This document shows positions 1 to 8,642 of a stretch of 11,059 nucleotides of DNA, one piece after another. Source of the stretch: an uncultured Candidatus Competibacteraceae bacterium (GTDB lineage: Bacteria > Pseudomonadota > Gammaproteobacteria > Competibacterales > Competibacteraceae). Below the pieces are notes generated by a model, which made no database searches, was not told the origin of the DNA, and was given only the letters and a program-made list of their open reading frames with translations. Each line of letters starts with the position of its first letter. The first letter of the stretch is position 1. The stretch lies in assembly GCA_937872125.1 (NCBI GenBank), contig CALMNY010000195.1, forward strand, positions 1-11,059, read 5' to 3'. The position numbers were made by a program, and so were the translations under genes.

Positions 1-1
1 T

Positions 2-3000
2 CTGCCGCCCGCCGCCGCGCGCGCCGGTGAAACGCTGGCCTGGGCACAGTTTTCCACGCCGCTGCCGCTGGCGGTCGTCGCCCGCACCCTGCTCGGCCCG
101 CTCGGAACCGACCGCTCCCTGCTGGAGCCGACCGCCGGTCACGGCGCGCTGCTGCTCGGCTTACCGGCGGACACCCGGATCACCGCAGTCGAGATCGATC
201 CCGACCGGGCGCGGCGGCTGGAACAGGTGTTGCGCGCCGGCAACGGGGGGTCCCCGCCCGCCCGCGTCGTGACCGGCGATATCTTGCGCCTGCCGCCCGG
301 CGCAGCGCCTTACGATTACATCCTGGCCAATCCGCCCTACGGCCGTCTGGCGCAACACCGGCCGGACGAGGGGCCGTCAACCCGGGTTCGCTTCGGCGCG
401 GTCTCGTTTCCGACCCGGCGGCTGGACCACCGGATCCTGCTGGAAACCCTCCAGCACCGCCATCCGCTGGGCCGGGCCGTCTATCTGATCGGTGCCGACC
501 ACCCGCGGGATCATGCCCTGGACACCCCCGCCGGGGGCAGTCGGTATCTCCTCAATCTGCTCGGCGACCGCTACCACGTCGAGGCCGTCATCGGCCTGCA
601 CGGCGATCTGTACGGCGGGCAGGGGGCGCATTACCCGCTGCGGCTGGTGGTGGTCGGCGAGCAGGGCGCCGGCTTTCCGCCGGTACCCGAGACAACGCCG
701 ACCGCCCGGACGTGGGACGAGCTGTGGACGCTGGTGGAGACCCTGGCCCCCCGCCTCGGCCCCAGCGCCCTGGAACGCGCCGCGCCGGTGGCGGTGTCCT
801 CTGGCCCGGGCGGCGCGCCACCTCCGGCACCGGCGCCGGAGAACGAGACGGAGGCGGAGGCGGTGGTGTTCCAGGAGCGTTATAGGGCCCGCAGCCGCCT
901 GGGTGAAGCGTCCACCATGATCCCGGCCAACATGGCCGCAGCAGTGCGCCGGGCCCTGGACCGGGTGGAGGCCGGTCAGGGGTGCGACGTGGACGAGGCC
1001 GTGGGGCGGGCGCTGGGCCTGAGCGCGACGGAACTGGCCCAGCGGTTCGCTCCCGAGCAGATCGACGCGCTGGCCTTGATCTTCCACGCCCACGACCGGG
1101 GGCGCGGCTTCATCGCGGCCGACGAGACCGGCATCGGCAAGGGCCGGGTGCTGGCGGGCGTGTGTCTGCGGGCCTGGCGCGCGGGCCGCCCGGTGATCTT
1201 CCTCACCGAGAAGCCCAATTTGTTCTCGGATTTCTACCGGGACCTGCGCCACGTCGGCGCGCGGCACGCCATCGTCCCGCTGATCGTGAACCGCAACACC
1301 CCGCTCAAGGACACCGAGCACGGCGACGTACTGGTCCCCGCCAGCCGGCCGGGGGACCTGCAGCGGGCGCTGGCGGCCGACGACTTGCCGCCCGGCGTCA
1401 ATCTGGTGCTGGTCACCTATTCCCAGTTGTGCCAGCCGATCTCGCCTAAAACCGACTGGCTGTGCCGGATCGCCCACCGCACCGGCGCGCAGGTGCTGGT
1501 CGACGAGTCGCACAACGCCAGCGGCGAATCCACCACCGCCGCCAACGTCCGGCGTCTCCTGGAGGCCAGCGGCCGTCCGCCGGTGTTTTCCAGCGCCACC
1601 TACGCCAAGCGCCCCGACAATCTGGCGCTTTACGGGCCGGTGCTGCCGGCGTTGTTCCGCCAGGACGACCTCGGGTTGCTGTTGCGCCAGGGCGGCGCGC
1701 CGCTCCAGGAGGTGTTCTCGCAAATGCTGGCCGAGGATGGCGTGCTGGTCCGGCGGGAGCACGATCTGTCGAACATCACCTTCCGCACCGAACCGGATGG
1801 GGCGCGGGCCGCGCGCAACCGCGACCTCGCCGACCGGCTGGCGTCGATCCTGGAGAAAATGGCCTGGCTTGGCGGCGACATCGAGGCGTTTCTATCGCGG
1901 GAAAACCAGCGCCTGAACGAACTCCTCCAACCCGGCGCCGCCAGCGGGGAACGCACCGGCCACCGCGCCGGCCTGCACAGCATGAATTTCGGCTCCCGGC
2001 TCTATCAACTCAATCGCCTGTTCCTGTTGGCGCTGAAGGTCGAGCACGCCATCGAGTTCGGGGCCGGCGAGATCGAAGCCGGGCGCAAACCGGTGTTCGT
2101 GGTCGAAAACACCCTGGAAACCCTGCTGAAGGAAATCATCACCAACCAGTTCGACGACGCCCTGGAGCGCGCCGACGAAGACCGCGACGGCGCAGAGCCC
2201 CCGGCCGGCGACCCGGAAGCGACGGCGGGCGCCGGGACTCCCTTCCCCGGCGGCAACCCGTTCGTCGGTCAGGAGTTCCCGCCCATGACCTACCGGGACG
2301 CCTTGCGCCGGGTGCTGGGGCGGATGATGCAGTACACCACGCGCGACCGGTACGGCAACCCCGCGCGGCGGGCGATCGGCGACGAGTCCCTGATCGCGCT
2401 GGCCCAGGACATCGAACGAGACATCGACGCCTTCCCGGACCTGCCGCTCTCGCCGCTGGACAGCGTGCGCCTCGCGCTGGCGGCCCGCGGCTATCGGATC
2501 GGCGAGCTGTCGGGGCGCAGTTTCCAGGTCGAATGGATCGAGCGCGCGGACCGCCGCGCCATGCGAGTGCGCCCGCGGCCGGCGGAAAACCGGGTGGACC
2601 TGATCTTGCGCTTCAATACCGACGTCTACCAGGGGTTGATCGTGACCCGCTCGGGCTCCACCGGCCTGAGCGCGCACGCCCGCGCCGACGTACCCGGCTG
2701 GAGCCCGGCGCCGCGATCGATGTTCGAGCTGCAAATCCCGCAGAACGTGGCCGAGCGCATCCAGTTCTGGGGCCGCATCAACCGCCGGGGCCAGTGCGCC
2801 GCGCCCACCGTGGTCACCCCCTCCACCGAATTGCCGGGCGAGGTGCGGTTGATCGCGATGCAAAACGCCAAGCTGCGGCAACTGTCGGCCAACACCACCA
2901 GCAACCAGGACAACGCGGCCCTGGCCAAGCACGTCCCCGACCTGCTCAATCCCCTTGGCAACCAGATCGCCCGGCGCTGGATCCGCCAAAACCCCTTCCA

Positions 3001-4522
3001 GAGCGCCCGGCTGTCCGCCGAGATCACCGACGAACGGGATGCCGCGCCGGAGTGGTACGTGAATCGGATCACCTCGCGGATTCTGTTGCTGCCGGTCGCC
3101 GAACAGGAAGCGGTGCTCGAAGAGCTGGCCGGCTTGTATCGCAGCCATCTCGACGAACTGACCAGCCAGGGGATCCAGCCGCTGCGCACCGCCGAGTGCG
3201 ACTGGAAAGCGCGGGAAGTGGCGCGCGCCACCTTCGAGAACACGCCGGCCGGCGCCGAGGGTGCCGACGGTCCGTTTCATGCGCCCATCGACTTCGTGAC
3301 GGTCGAATACGATCAGGCCCGCCGGCCCTTGCGCGCCGCGCAGGTCGAGGCCGCCGTCGCCGAGGGCGCCCGCATCTGGCGTCCGGGGGCGCTGCTGGAG
3401 GCCTTCGGCCAGGTCAAAACCGCCCGGCTGGCGCAGGCCATCACGCCCACCGGCCGCTACGCCGGCTTCCCGAGTGTCGAGGACGGCTTGAACGCGCCGG
3501 GTGCGGACAATCCGGTCCAGCGCACCGCCCGGCAGCTCGGGCGGATCGAGGATTTCCTGCATACCGTCGCCATCGGCGCGGTGGTGGACTGGCAAGTCCC
3601 CGGTCCGGCGACGACTGCCCCCACCGAGGCCGCCGAAGCCCCGGAGCGGGAAACGCGGCGGGGCCTGATCGTCGGCGTGCGGCCACCCCCGCCCGAGGGC
3701 CTGCATCTGACGGGGCATTACGAAATTACCCTCGCCGTTCCGGGCGAGGAGCGCTTCAAGACGGTCACCCTGCACAGCCTGCTCAAGGGCGATTACACGC
3801 TCCACCGGGACGCGGCGGAGCGCCGCACGCTGCTGGCCGCGTTCGACGCCGCCGCGAGCGGAACCGTCGCACGTCGCCAAAACCTGCTGGTCGGTAATCT
3901 GTATGCCGCCTTGCAGATCGCCGAGCGCGACGATCTGGGCCGCCCGGTGATCTATACCACGGCAGACGGCGCCCGCGAGCGCGGGATCTTGCTGCATGCG
4001 GATTGGACCTTGGAGGTTCTCCAGTCCAAACCGGTGCTGCTGCGCGCGCCCGAGCACCTGTACCGCTTCGTGGAGGACCATCGGCAGGTCCCGCGCGCGG
4101 TGCTGGTGTCCAGCGACACCGGGGGCCGTCCGGAATGCTACAAGCGCGGCCTGGACTTCGTGCTGGTCCTGAACGCCGGCGACGTCCACCTGAGCGTGCC
4201 GGGCGCCCATGCCCGCAACGGGCCGTTGCTGCACGACGCGCGCTGGCAGGCCCTGGCCATCGCGCTGGAAGGCAACCGCACCGTGCTGGAAGGCCCGATT
4301 CCTCCCAGCGCCCTGCCCGGGGCGCTGGACGTGCTGGGCCGGCTCAAATCCTGGTATGTCGCCCATCATTACCGTGACTGGTACAACCAACTCACGAATG
4401 GGGCCACCGATCCCCAAACCGCTCCCCCAACCCCCCCGGCTCCCGAGACCGACTCGGCGGAGGAGCCGCCGGTCCCGACCCGCCGAGTCACCCTGGCTCC
4501 TGGAGGATCAACTTATGCCTGA
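2..4522 (+). CDS. N6-adenine methyltransferase fused to Strawberry-notch-like SF2 helicase (5' end outside window)
   Basis: The frame is open from base 2 with no start codon before Met at 227, so the true start lies upstream; 1506 residues are visible. Counting from base 2, residues 16-20 read QFSTP, 42-48 EPTAGHG (SAM-binding motif I), 64-66 EID, and 110-113 NPPY, the catalytic motif of N6-adenine DNA methyltransferases. After an acidic linker near residue 280 comes a helicase: DETGIGKGR at 374-382 (Walker A in the form typical of Strawberry-notch proteins), VDESHN at 500-505 (motif II), SSAT at 530-533 (motif III), SGSTGLSAH at 884-892 and WGRINRRGQ at 923-931 (motif VI, arginine fingers). 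About 570 further residues follow, ending in a Pro-rich tail. All key residues of both modules are present. By family, such fusions occur in phages and mobile elements; P1 DarB, an anti-restriction protein, has a comparable methylase-helicase architecture. Action on DNA is well supported; the anti-restriction role is inferred. Confidence 0.9.
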   Translation: MPPAAARAGETLAWAQFSTPLPLAVVARTLLGPLGTDRSLLEPTAGHGALLLGLPADTRITAVEIDPDRARRLEQVLRAGNGGSPPARVVTGDILRLPPGAAPYDYILANPPYGRLAQHRPDEGPSTRVRFGAVSFPTRRLDHRILLETLQHRHPLGRAVYLIGADHPRDHALDTPAGGSRYLLNLLGDRYHVEAVIGLHGDLYGGQGAHYPLRLVVVGEQGAGFPPVPETTPTARTWDELWTLVETLAPRLGPSALERAAPVAVSSGPGGAPPPAPAPENETEAEAVVFQERYRARSRLGEASTMIPANMAAAVRRALDRVEAGQGCDVDEAVGRALGLSATELAQRFAPEQIDALALIFHAHDRGRGFIAADETGIGKGRVLAGVCLRAWRAGRPVIFLTEKPNLFSDFYRDLRHVGARHAIVPLIVNRNTPLKDTEHGDVLVPASRPGDLQRALAADDLPPGVNLVLVTYSQLCQPISPKTDWLCRIAHRTGAQVLVDESHNASGESTTAANVRRLLEASGRPPVFSSATYAKRPDNLALYGPVLPALFRQDDLGLLLRQGGAPLQEVFSQMLAEDGVLVRREHDLSNITFRTEPDGARAARNRDLADRLASILEKMAWLGGDIEAFLSRENQRLNELLQPGAASGERTGHRAGLHSMNFGSRLYQLNRLFLLALKVEHAIEFGAGEIEAGRKPVFVVENTLETLLKEIITNQFDDALERADEDRDGAEPPAGDPEATAGAGTPFPGGNPFVGQEFPPMTYRDALRRVLGRMMQYTTRDRYGNPARRAIGDESLIALAQDIERDIDAFPDLPLSPLDSVRLALAARGYRIGELSGRSFQVEWIERADRRAMRVRPRPAENRVDLILRFNTDVYQGLIVTRSGSTGLSAHARADVPGWSPAPRSMFELQIPQNVAERIQFWGRINRRGQCAAPTVVTPSTELPGEVRLIAMQNAKLRQLSANTTSNQDNAALAKHVPDLLNPLGNQIARRWIRQNPFQSARLSAEITDERDAAPEWYVNRITSRILLLPVAEQEAVLEELAGLYRSHLDELTSQGIQPLRTAECDWKAREVARATFENTPAGAEGADGPFHAPIDFVTVEYDQARRPLRAAQVEAAVAEGARIWRPGALLEAFGQVKTARLAQAITPTGRYAGFPSVEDGLNAPGADNPVQRTARQLGRIEDFLHTVAIGAVVDWQVPGPATTAPTEAAEAPERETRRGLIVGVRPPPPEGLHLTGHYEITLAVPGEERFKTVTLHSLLKGDYTLHRDAAERRTLLAAFDAAASGTVARRQNLLVGNLYAALQIAERDDLGRPVIYTTADGARERGILLHADWTLEVLQSKPVLLRAPEHLYRFVEDHRQVPRAVLVSSDTGGRPECYKRGLDFVLVLNAGDVHLSVPGAHARNGPLLHDARWQALAIALEGNRTVLEGPIPPSALPGALDVLGRLKSWYVAHHYRDWYNQLTNGATDPQTAPPTPPAPETDSAEEPPVPTRRVTLAPGGSTYA

Positions 4523-4988
4523 CGCCGCAGACGTATTGCGCAGCCGCCTGACCCTGGCCCGTTGCTGCCGCCACCTGGGGATCGACCCGCCGCTGCAACC
4601 CGGCGAAACCCTGAGCTGGATCGGCCGGAATCCCGCCACCGGGGTGGGGATCAACGCGGCCCTCTATTGCTTCGATCCCGCCCGCGACGACGAACCGTAT
4701 GTCTTGAGTCTGGGCGCGTATGAGGAAGCACGGATCGCGGGGCCGCAGGGGGAGGATTACGGCACGGATCGCCGCGTGATCGCCAGTCTCGACTTTGCCT
4801 TGGAGGGGCCCGACGGCGCTGCGCCCCAGCCGCTGGTCGACCCGCCGAACGCCTGCCTGAAACTGGTGCAGGCCGAATGGGGCGCGGGACTGGCCGGCGA
4901 GGACGACTGGCCCCTCGACGCACGGCTCGCCGAAGTCGGCCGGATGCTGGCGGGCTGGCCGGCGACGCGCGAGCGCGGGGACGATTGA
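4515..4988 (+). CDS. Unrecognised small acidic protein, translationally coupled to the methylase-helicase
   Basis: This encodes 157 residues starting at ATG 4515, which overlaps the stop of the upstream gene by 8 bases. A good ribosome binding site (GGAGGA, 4502-4507) lies inside that gene 7 bases before the ATG, so the two are probably translated together. The product is soluble-looking, without signal peptide or membrane segment, and acidic (it ends in GDD). It has a Cys pair at 17-18, single Cys at 52 and 114, and a central part (residues 31-100) of mixed strand-like character. I recognise no family and no catalytic motif. Tight coupling suggests a partner or accessory of the methyltransferase-helicase, which is inference from position only. 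The gene is the last on this strand before the convergent transfer operon. Confidence 0.8.
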   Translation: MPDAADVLRSRLTLARCCRHLGIDPPLQPGETLSWIGRNPATGVGINAALYCFDPARDDEPYVLSLGAYEEARIAGPQGEDYGTDRRVIASLDFALEGPDGAAPQPLVDPPNACLKLVQAEWGAGLAGEDDWPLDARLAEVGRMLAGWPATRERGDD

Positions 4989-5285
4989 CTGCCCTCCCCT
5001 CTTCACTGCGATCGAACCCCATGCTCGCGCGGCGGCTATTCCACCGGGCGGATCGGCGCCGCCGTGGGGGTCGGGGCGGGGAGCCGCAAGCCGCATGGGG
5101 GTGGCCAGCGGGGTTCGCCGAGACAGGTCGGGGGGCTCGTGGCCCGCTCCGACCCAGCCCCCCAGAGGGCCAGGCCCTATCCGTCCCCGGGGAAAGGCAA
5201 GTGGATGTCGCGGAAGGCGCCGACCGCAATTTCTGCGTGCCGGCGCCGGGATGTGGAGGGATGGCCGGAATCCGGGGCCACCCGT
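4989..5285. other. Intergenic region between convergent genes
   Basis: About 300 bases separate the stop of the plus-strand small gene (4988) from the annotated stop of the minus-strand coupling protein (5286). I see no convincing independent gene here. The right-hand part (5177-5285) keeps a protein-like minus-strand frame that may be the displaced end of the coupling protein gene. The left part holds a GC-rich inverted repeat at 5126-5163 and otherwise nothing recognisable. Confidence 0.5.
5126..5163. other. GC-rich inverted repeat, possible bidirectional transcription end
   Basis: GGGGGGCT (5130-5137) and AGCCCCCC (5156-5163) form a perfect 8-bp inverted repeat with an 18-base loop. An alternative pairing, GGTCGG (5126-5131) with CCGACC (5149-5154), competes with it. 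It lies between convergent genes, where a terminator is expected. There is no T-tract on either side, so an intrinsic terminator is not demonstrated, and short repeats like this also arise by chance in GC-rich DNA. Confidence 0.25.
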
Positions 5286-7958
5286 TCAAGATCCAGCGCC
5301 AGGGTTTGCCCCGTCCGCAAGACAGGCCCGGTTCGCGTCGAGCGTGAAATCAAGCTCCTCCAGACGATCCACCACGAACACCCGGGGCGGCGACTGTGGG
5401 GCTTTGCCGGCCCCATTGAGGTCCAGCGCCCGCGCGGCGGGGTCGACCCCTACCCCCTCCAGACCGGCCTCGCGAGCGGCCTGGGCGTCGCCGGTCTCCC
5501 GCCGGGCGATCCAGTCGCCGGGATCGTCGTCGCCGAGCGCGCGATCCATCCACGCGCGGGCCTGGACCTCGTTCGCGTCGGCGCCATTCGAACCCCAGTC
5601 ACCGTCCTCGTCCCCCATCGTCGCCGCGACGATGGCCGCGTCCAGTAACGCGCTGGGGATGGGCGCCACCCGTTCGGGCATCGCCTCGACCGCCGCCGCC
5701 GCCTCATCCCCCTCCGCCCCAGTGCGGTCAGGAACGAACGCCGAAGTCCACTCGACCGGGGAACGTTCGGGGGGTGGAGCGCCCGGCGCGGCGCCAGGTG
5801 CGGTTCGATCCGCGCGATCCGGGTCGGCCCAGGGCTCGTCCGCCGCCCGAAAGCGGGCGGCCAGCACCGCATCGGCGCGGGCGTGCTGGCGCAAATATTC
5901 GGCGACCAGGCGCTCGGCAAAGGTGTGCCGCCCGCGCCCTGCGGCGTCGGGCGGCGGCCGTCCCGGCTCCGGCAGCGTCGCCACCAGCGCCCGCACCGCG
6001 GCCAGTTGCAGGGGCTCCAGCACCGTCTCCGTCGCCCGGCCCACCGCCCGACGGACGCCTTCCGGCGTCAGGGCCGTGCGGGCGCCAGCGAGTTCCGTTT
6101 TGTCCGGCGGTCCCAGCGGGACGAACCGGTTCAATCGGTATTCCCGCGCCCGAAAGCGTCCGACGAAGAACAAGTTCGCCCGCACCAGGGTGGACCCCCG
6201 CAGGATATGCGCCTCGCCCGGCCCTTGTTCGCGCACGTCCAAGGGATCGATGCGCGCGCGCGCATCCATCTGCGCGGCGGGCGTCTCACTGAAGGCATTC
6301 GCCAACAGGTTGCCATTCCGCGCCAACTGATTCGCCTGCGCCGCCAGCACCTGACCCGCCGCTTTCTCGAACAGGTCCATGGTTTCCTTGGGATCCTCGA
6401 TCCGCATCGCGCACTTGGTCAGGGTATTACCGACGATGGCGGCAGCTTCTTCCTGCGATTCCTTGCCGAAGCTTTGCAGGTCCTGCCCACCGAAACACAC
6501 CGCAAATCCCAGGCTGCGGGCCTGCGCGGGCACCACCGCGAAGCCCTTGACCGCGTAGTAGCCGTATTCGTCGAACGCCCCGAAATACGGCGCCGGGGCG
6601 GCGGTCGGCCGGCGCTCGATCACGGTGCGGTGCGTCCCTTCCAAGCGGGCGCCCAGCCCGATGGCCAGCATGGTTTTCAGCGCGGCGATCAGCAGCTTGC
6701 CCAAGCTGGCCAGCTCGTCGGGGCTTTTCTCCAACGCCGGCAGCATCACCACCAGAATCCGCCGTTGTAACACCACGTCGGTCAGGTCGATCTCACCGTG
6801 GCCCACCCGGAAGATATGACCGTACACGTCGGCCAGTTGTCCGAACATGCGATTGAACTGGTTTTGCAGGTAGCCGTGCTGCAAGTAGGTCTGCGGGTCC
6901 GGCTGGGGGGGATAGGCGCGGGCGCGGATGTGTTCGGGGGTCAGGGTTTGCTGTTGCGCTTCCAGCAACCGCGCCGGATCCTGAAAACCGGGCACCGATT
7001 CCAGATAGCTCTGCAGCGCTTCCAGCGCCGGAGCGGGCAGCGCGAAGCCGTCCACTCGGTCGCGGGCGCGCAGGTAGAGATCGATCAGGGGGTCGAGGGG
7101 GAGGTAGGCGCGCAGGGCGCCGACGTCCAACACGAACGGCTGACCGTGTTCGTTGCAACCCCGGTCCCGCATCGCCACCAGCGTCCGCACGTAGGCGGTC
7201 AGCAGGGCGATGGCCTTGTCTTTCCACGTGGCCGCATCGCCGCCGGCCTCCGCCATCTGGGCGACCAGCATTTGGGTCAGCGCGTCCGCCGAGCCGTACA
7301 GGAAGGGATTGAAGGTATTGGACAGCCGCTCCGCCCGCTGGGCCTCGGGGTCGACGTCGGTCGAGCCGGTGAGGTAGTTCAGGACGTACAGGTCGTCCTC
7401 GCGCCCGCACGCCCGCGCCATCGCGAAAAAGGTGGTCCACAGCGACGCGTCGCCCTTGCCGTCCACGTAGGTACAGCCCGACCCCCAGAGCAAAGCGTTG
7501 CCCAGCGTCAGACCGACCATCGCGGCGGTTTTGCCCGCGCCCGTGCCGCCGAGCAGCAGGAAATGGGTGCGGGCGTCCTCGTCGGATAGATACAACTCCT
7601 CGCCGGTGCAGCGGTCGTTGCCGACATACAGCAGGCCGCGCGCCGGCAGGGGCCGGTCGGTGCCGGGCTCCCGTTCGTGGGGATCGAGGCGACCTGCGCG
7701 TTCGGGCAGTTTGAACGGCAACTCGACGGGAAGCCGCCACGCCAGCCAGCCCAGCGCTATCCCCCCCAGCGCCGCCACGTCGACCAGGGCGGGAAACAGC
7801 CAGACGACGCTCGCCAACACCCAACTCGCGACGCCGAGCGCGTCCGGCTTTCGGCAGGCGGCGGCCAGCTTCTGGCCGAGCCGGCGGCGATCCCGTTGCA
7901 GGTCGCGGGCGCTGACCGCCAGCACCGGATCGATGGCGCGAATCCTGGGCTTGGCCAT
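5286..7958 (-). CDS. dotL: Type IV coupling protein ATPase, DotL/IcmO (TrbC) family
   Basis: The 890-residue product is the hexameric inner-membrane ATPase that recruits substrate to a type IV secretion or conjugation channel. A hydrophobic segment at about residues 41-74 would anchor it by one or two helices. Walker A is GGTGAGKT at 137-144 (nt 7527-7550), followed by YVDGKGD at 164-170; Walker B lies in FDE at 462-464 (nt 6567-6575). The stretch after it (VPAQARSLGF, then GGQD) is characteristic of the DotL/TrbC branch rather than the VirD4/TraD branch. From about residue 705 the protein is a low-complexity, acidic, Ala/Pro-rich tail. In Legionella DotL the C-terminal region binds adaptors such as DotN and IcmS/W. 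The ATG at 7958 was chosen because the family-like sequence starts there and it lies 23 bases after the preceding stop; upstream codons only shadow that gene. Its ribosome site (GGGGAA) is weak. The 3' end may be frameshifted near 5309-5312. Confidence 0.88.
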   Translation of the reverse strand: MAKPRIRAIDPVLAVSARDLQRDRRRLGQKLAAACRKPDALGVASWVLASVVWLFPALVDVAALGGIALGWLAWRLPVELPFKLPERAGRLDPHEREPGTDRPLPARGLLYVGNDRCTGEELYLSDEDARTHFLLLGGTGAGKTAAMVGLTLGNALLWGSGCTYVDGKGDASLWTTFFAMARACGREDDLYVLNYLTGSTDVDPEAQRAERLSNTFNPFLYGSADALTQMLVAQMAEAGGDAATWKDKAIALLTAYVRTLVAMRDRGCNEHGQPFVLDVGALRAYLPLDPLIDLYLRARDRVDGFALPAPALEALQSYLESVPGFQDPARLLEAQQQTLTPEHIRARAYPPQPDPQTYLQHGYLQNQFNRMFGQLADVYGHIFRVGHGEIDLTDVVLQRRILVVMLPALEKSPDELASLGKLLIAALKTMLAIGLGARLEGTHRTVIERRPTAAPAPYFGAFDEYGYYAVKGFAVVPAQARSLGFAVCFGGQDLQSFGKESQEEAAAIVGNTLTKCAMRIEDPKETMDLFEKAAGQVLAAQANQLARNGNLLANAFSETPAAQMDARARIDPLDVREQGPGEAHILRGSTLVRANLFFVGRFRAREYRLNRFVPLGPPDKTELAGARTALTPEGVRRAVGRATETVLEPLQLAAVRALVATLPEPGRPPPDAAGRGRHTFAERLVAEYLRQHARADAVLAARFRAADEPWADPDRADRTAPGAAPGAPPPERSPVEWTSAFVPDRTGAEGDEAAAAVEAMPERVAPIPSALLDAAIVAATMGDEDGDWGSNGADANEVQARAWMDRALGDDDPGDWIARRETGDAQAAREAGLEGVGVDPAARALDLNGAGKAPQSPPRVFVVDRLEELDFTLDANRACLADGANPGAGS

Positions 7959-7981
7959 GTTCCGGGGTTCCCCGCCGGGGG

Positions 7982-8581
7982 TCAGTGGCCGGGCGGCGCC
8001 CGCGGCTCCAGCAGGGCGTCGACCGCGTTGGGTTCCGGCGGGAGCTCGGACGCCGGCGCCCGCCGGGCGGCTGGATCGTCGATCAGTGCCGGCCCGGCGG
8101 GCGCGGTCGAGAAGGGCGGAGCCGCCGCGGCCTGCCCCGCGGCGCGCGCCCACGCAACGGGATCGTCCACCGCCGCCGCGGCGTCCCTCCCACCGGGCGG
8201 TCGGCCCGACCGCTGCTCGAGAGCCGCCAGATCCCCCGGCAGGAAAAACAGGAACCAAATCACGAACAGGAGTGCGGCGGCGACGAGCCCGCGTCCCAGC
8301 CAGCCGGTCCAGCCCCAGCCGTCGTCCCCGGCCAGCCGGCGTAACTGCTGGCGGGCCAACCGGCGGGTCGGGTACTGGGCGACGACCGTGGTCAGCGGGG
8401 GATTCCCGCCCGCGGTCAGGATGATCCCGTAACTGCCGCCGGGCAAGGGTTGTGCCGACAATCCGGTTTCCAGACCCGTCGTCAGCGGCAGCAAGGTCAC
8501 GTGGTCGGCATGGTAGCGGGCCACGGCGCCGGGTACGAGACGCAGTTGTGGCCAGGCAGAGCGGCGGGCGATGACGAACAT
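7982..8581 (-). CDS. Unrecognised single-pass membrane protein of the transfer operon
   Basis: This encodes 199 residues from the ATG at 8581; an AAGGAA ribosome site lies about 10 bases upstream. An N-terminal domain of about 90 residues without a signal peptide ends in a basic stretch (TRRLARQQLRR, 72-82). It is followed by one strong membrane helix at about 97-117 (many Leu, Phe and Ala, ending FFLPGD). The C-terminal 80 residues are Ala/Pro-rich and probably disordered. The basic stretch before the helix predicts the N-terminal domain is cytoplasmic. The gene lies 61 bases after the exported-protein gene and 23 bases before the coupling protein gene, on the same strand, so one transcript is likely. 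I do not recognise a family; it does not look like DotM/TrbA, the usual coupling-protein partner. A role with the coupling protein at the inner membrane is inference. Confidence 0.78.
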   Translation of the reverse strand: MFVIARRSAWPQLRLVPGAVARYHADHVTLLPLTTGLETGLSAQPLPGGSYGIILTAGGNPPLTTVVAQYPTRRLARQQLRRLAGDDGWGWTGWLGRGLVAAALLFVIWFLFFLPGDLAALEQRSGRPPGGRDAAAAVDDPVAWARAAGQAAAAPPFSTAPAGPALIDDPAARRAPASELPPEPNAVDALLEPRAPPGH

Positions 8582-8642
8582 GGCTTGTGGGTTCCTTTGA
8601 ATTGGAGGCGTGCGGGGTATCGGGTCCGGCACTCTCGACCCC

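Noticed and set aside
377..1762. Long open frame on the minus strand (461 codons) opposite the methylase-helicase gene
   Set aside because: It is antisense to a strongly supported gene, its Arg/Gly/Gln-rich composition has no recognisable motif, and long spurious frames are expected at this GC content.
1462..3897. 811-codon open frame on the plus strand in another phase
   Set aside because: The translation is dominated by Arg, Pro, Gly and Ala, typical of an out-of-phase reading of GC-rich coding DNA.
1892..4417. 841-codon open frame on the minus strand
   Set aside because: It lies wholly antisense to the helicase coding region, which has full motif support; the translation is low-complexity and matches nothing I recognise.
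5095..6330. Plus-strand frames opposite the coupling protein 3' half
   Set aside because: They are Ser/Arg/Ala-rich antisense shadows of the Walker-motif ATPase gene, with no independent support.
7962..7980. Self-complementary GC-rich leader just before the coupling protein start
   Set aside because: Possible stems are only 4 bp with short loops and compete with each other; not enough to call a regulatory hairpin.
7959..8258. N-terminal extension of the coupling protein by 100 codons to a Met at 8258
   Set aside because: The added sequence is Arg/Gly-rich and overlaps the upstream membrane protein gene; family-like sequence begins at the ATG at 7958.
7498..8424. Plus-strand frame of 308 codons
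   Set aside because: It is antisense to the coupling protein start and the single-pass membrane protein, both better supported; its composition is Arg/Pro/Ser-rich.
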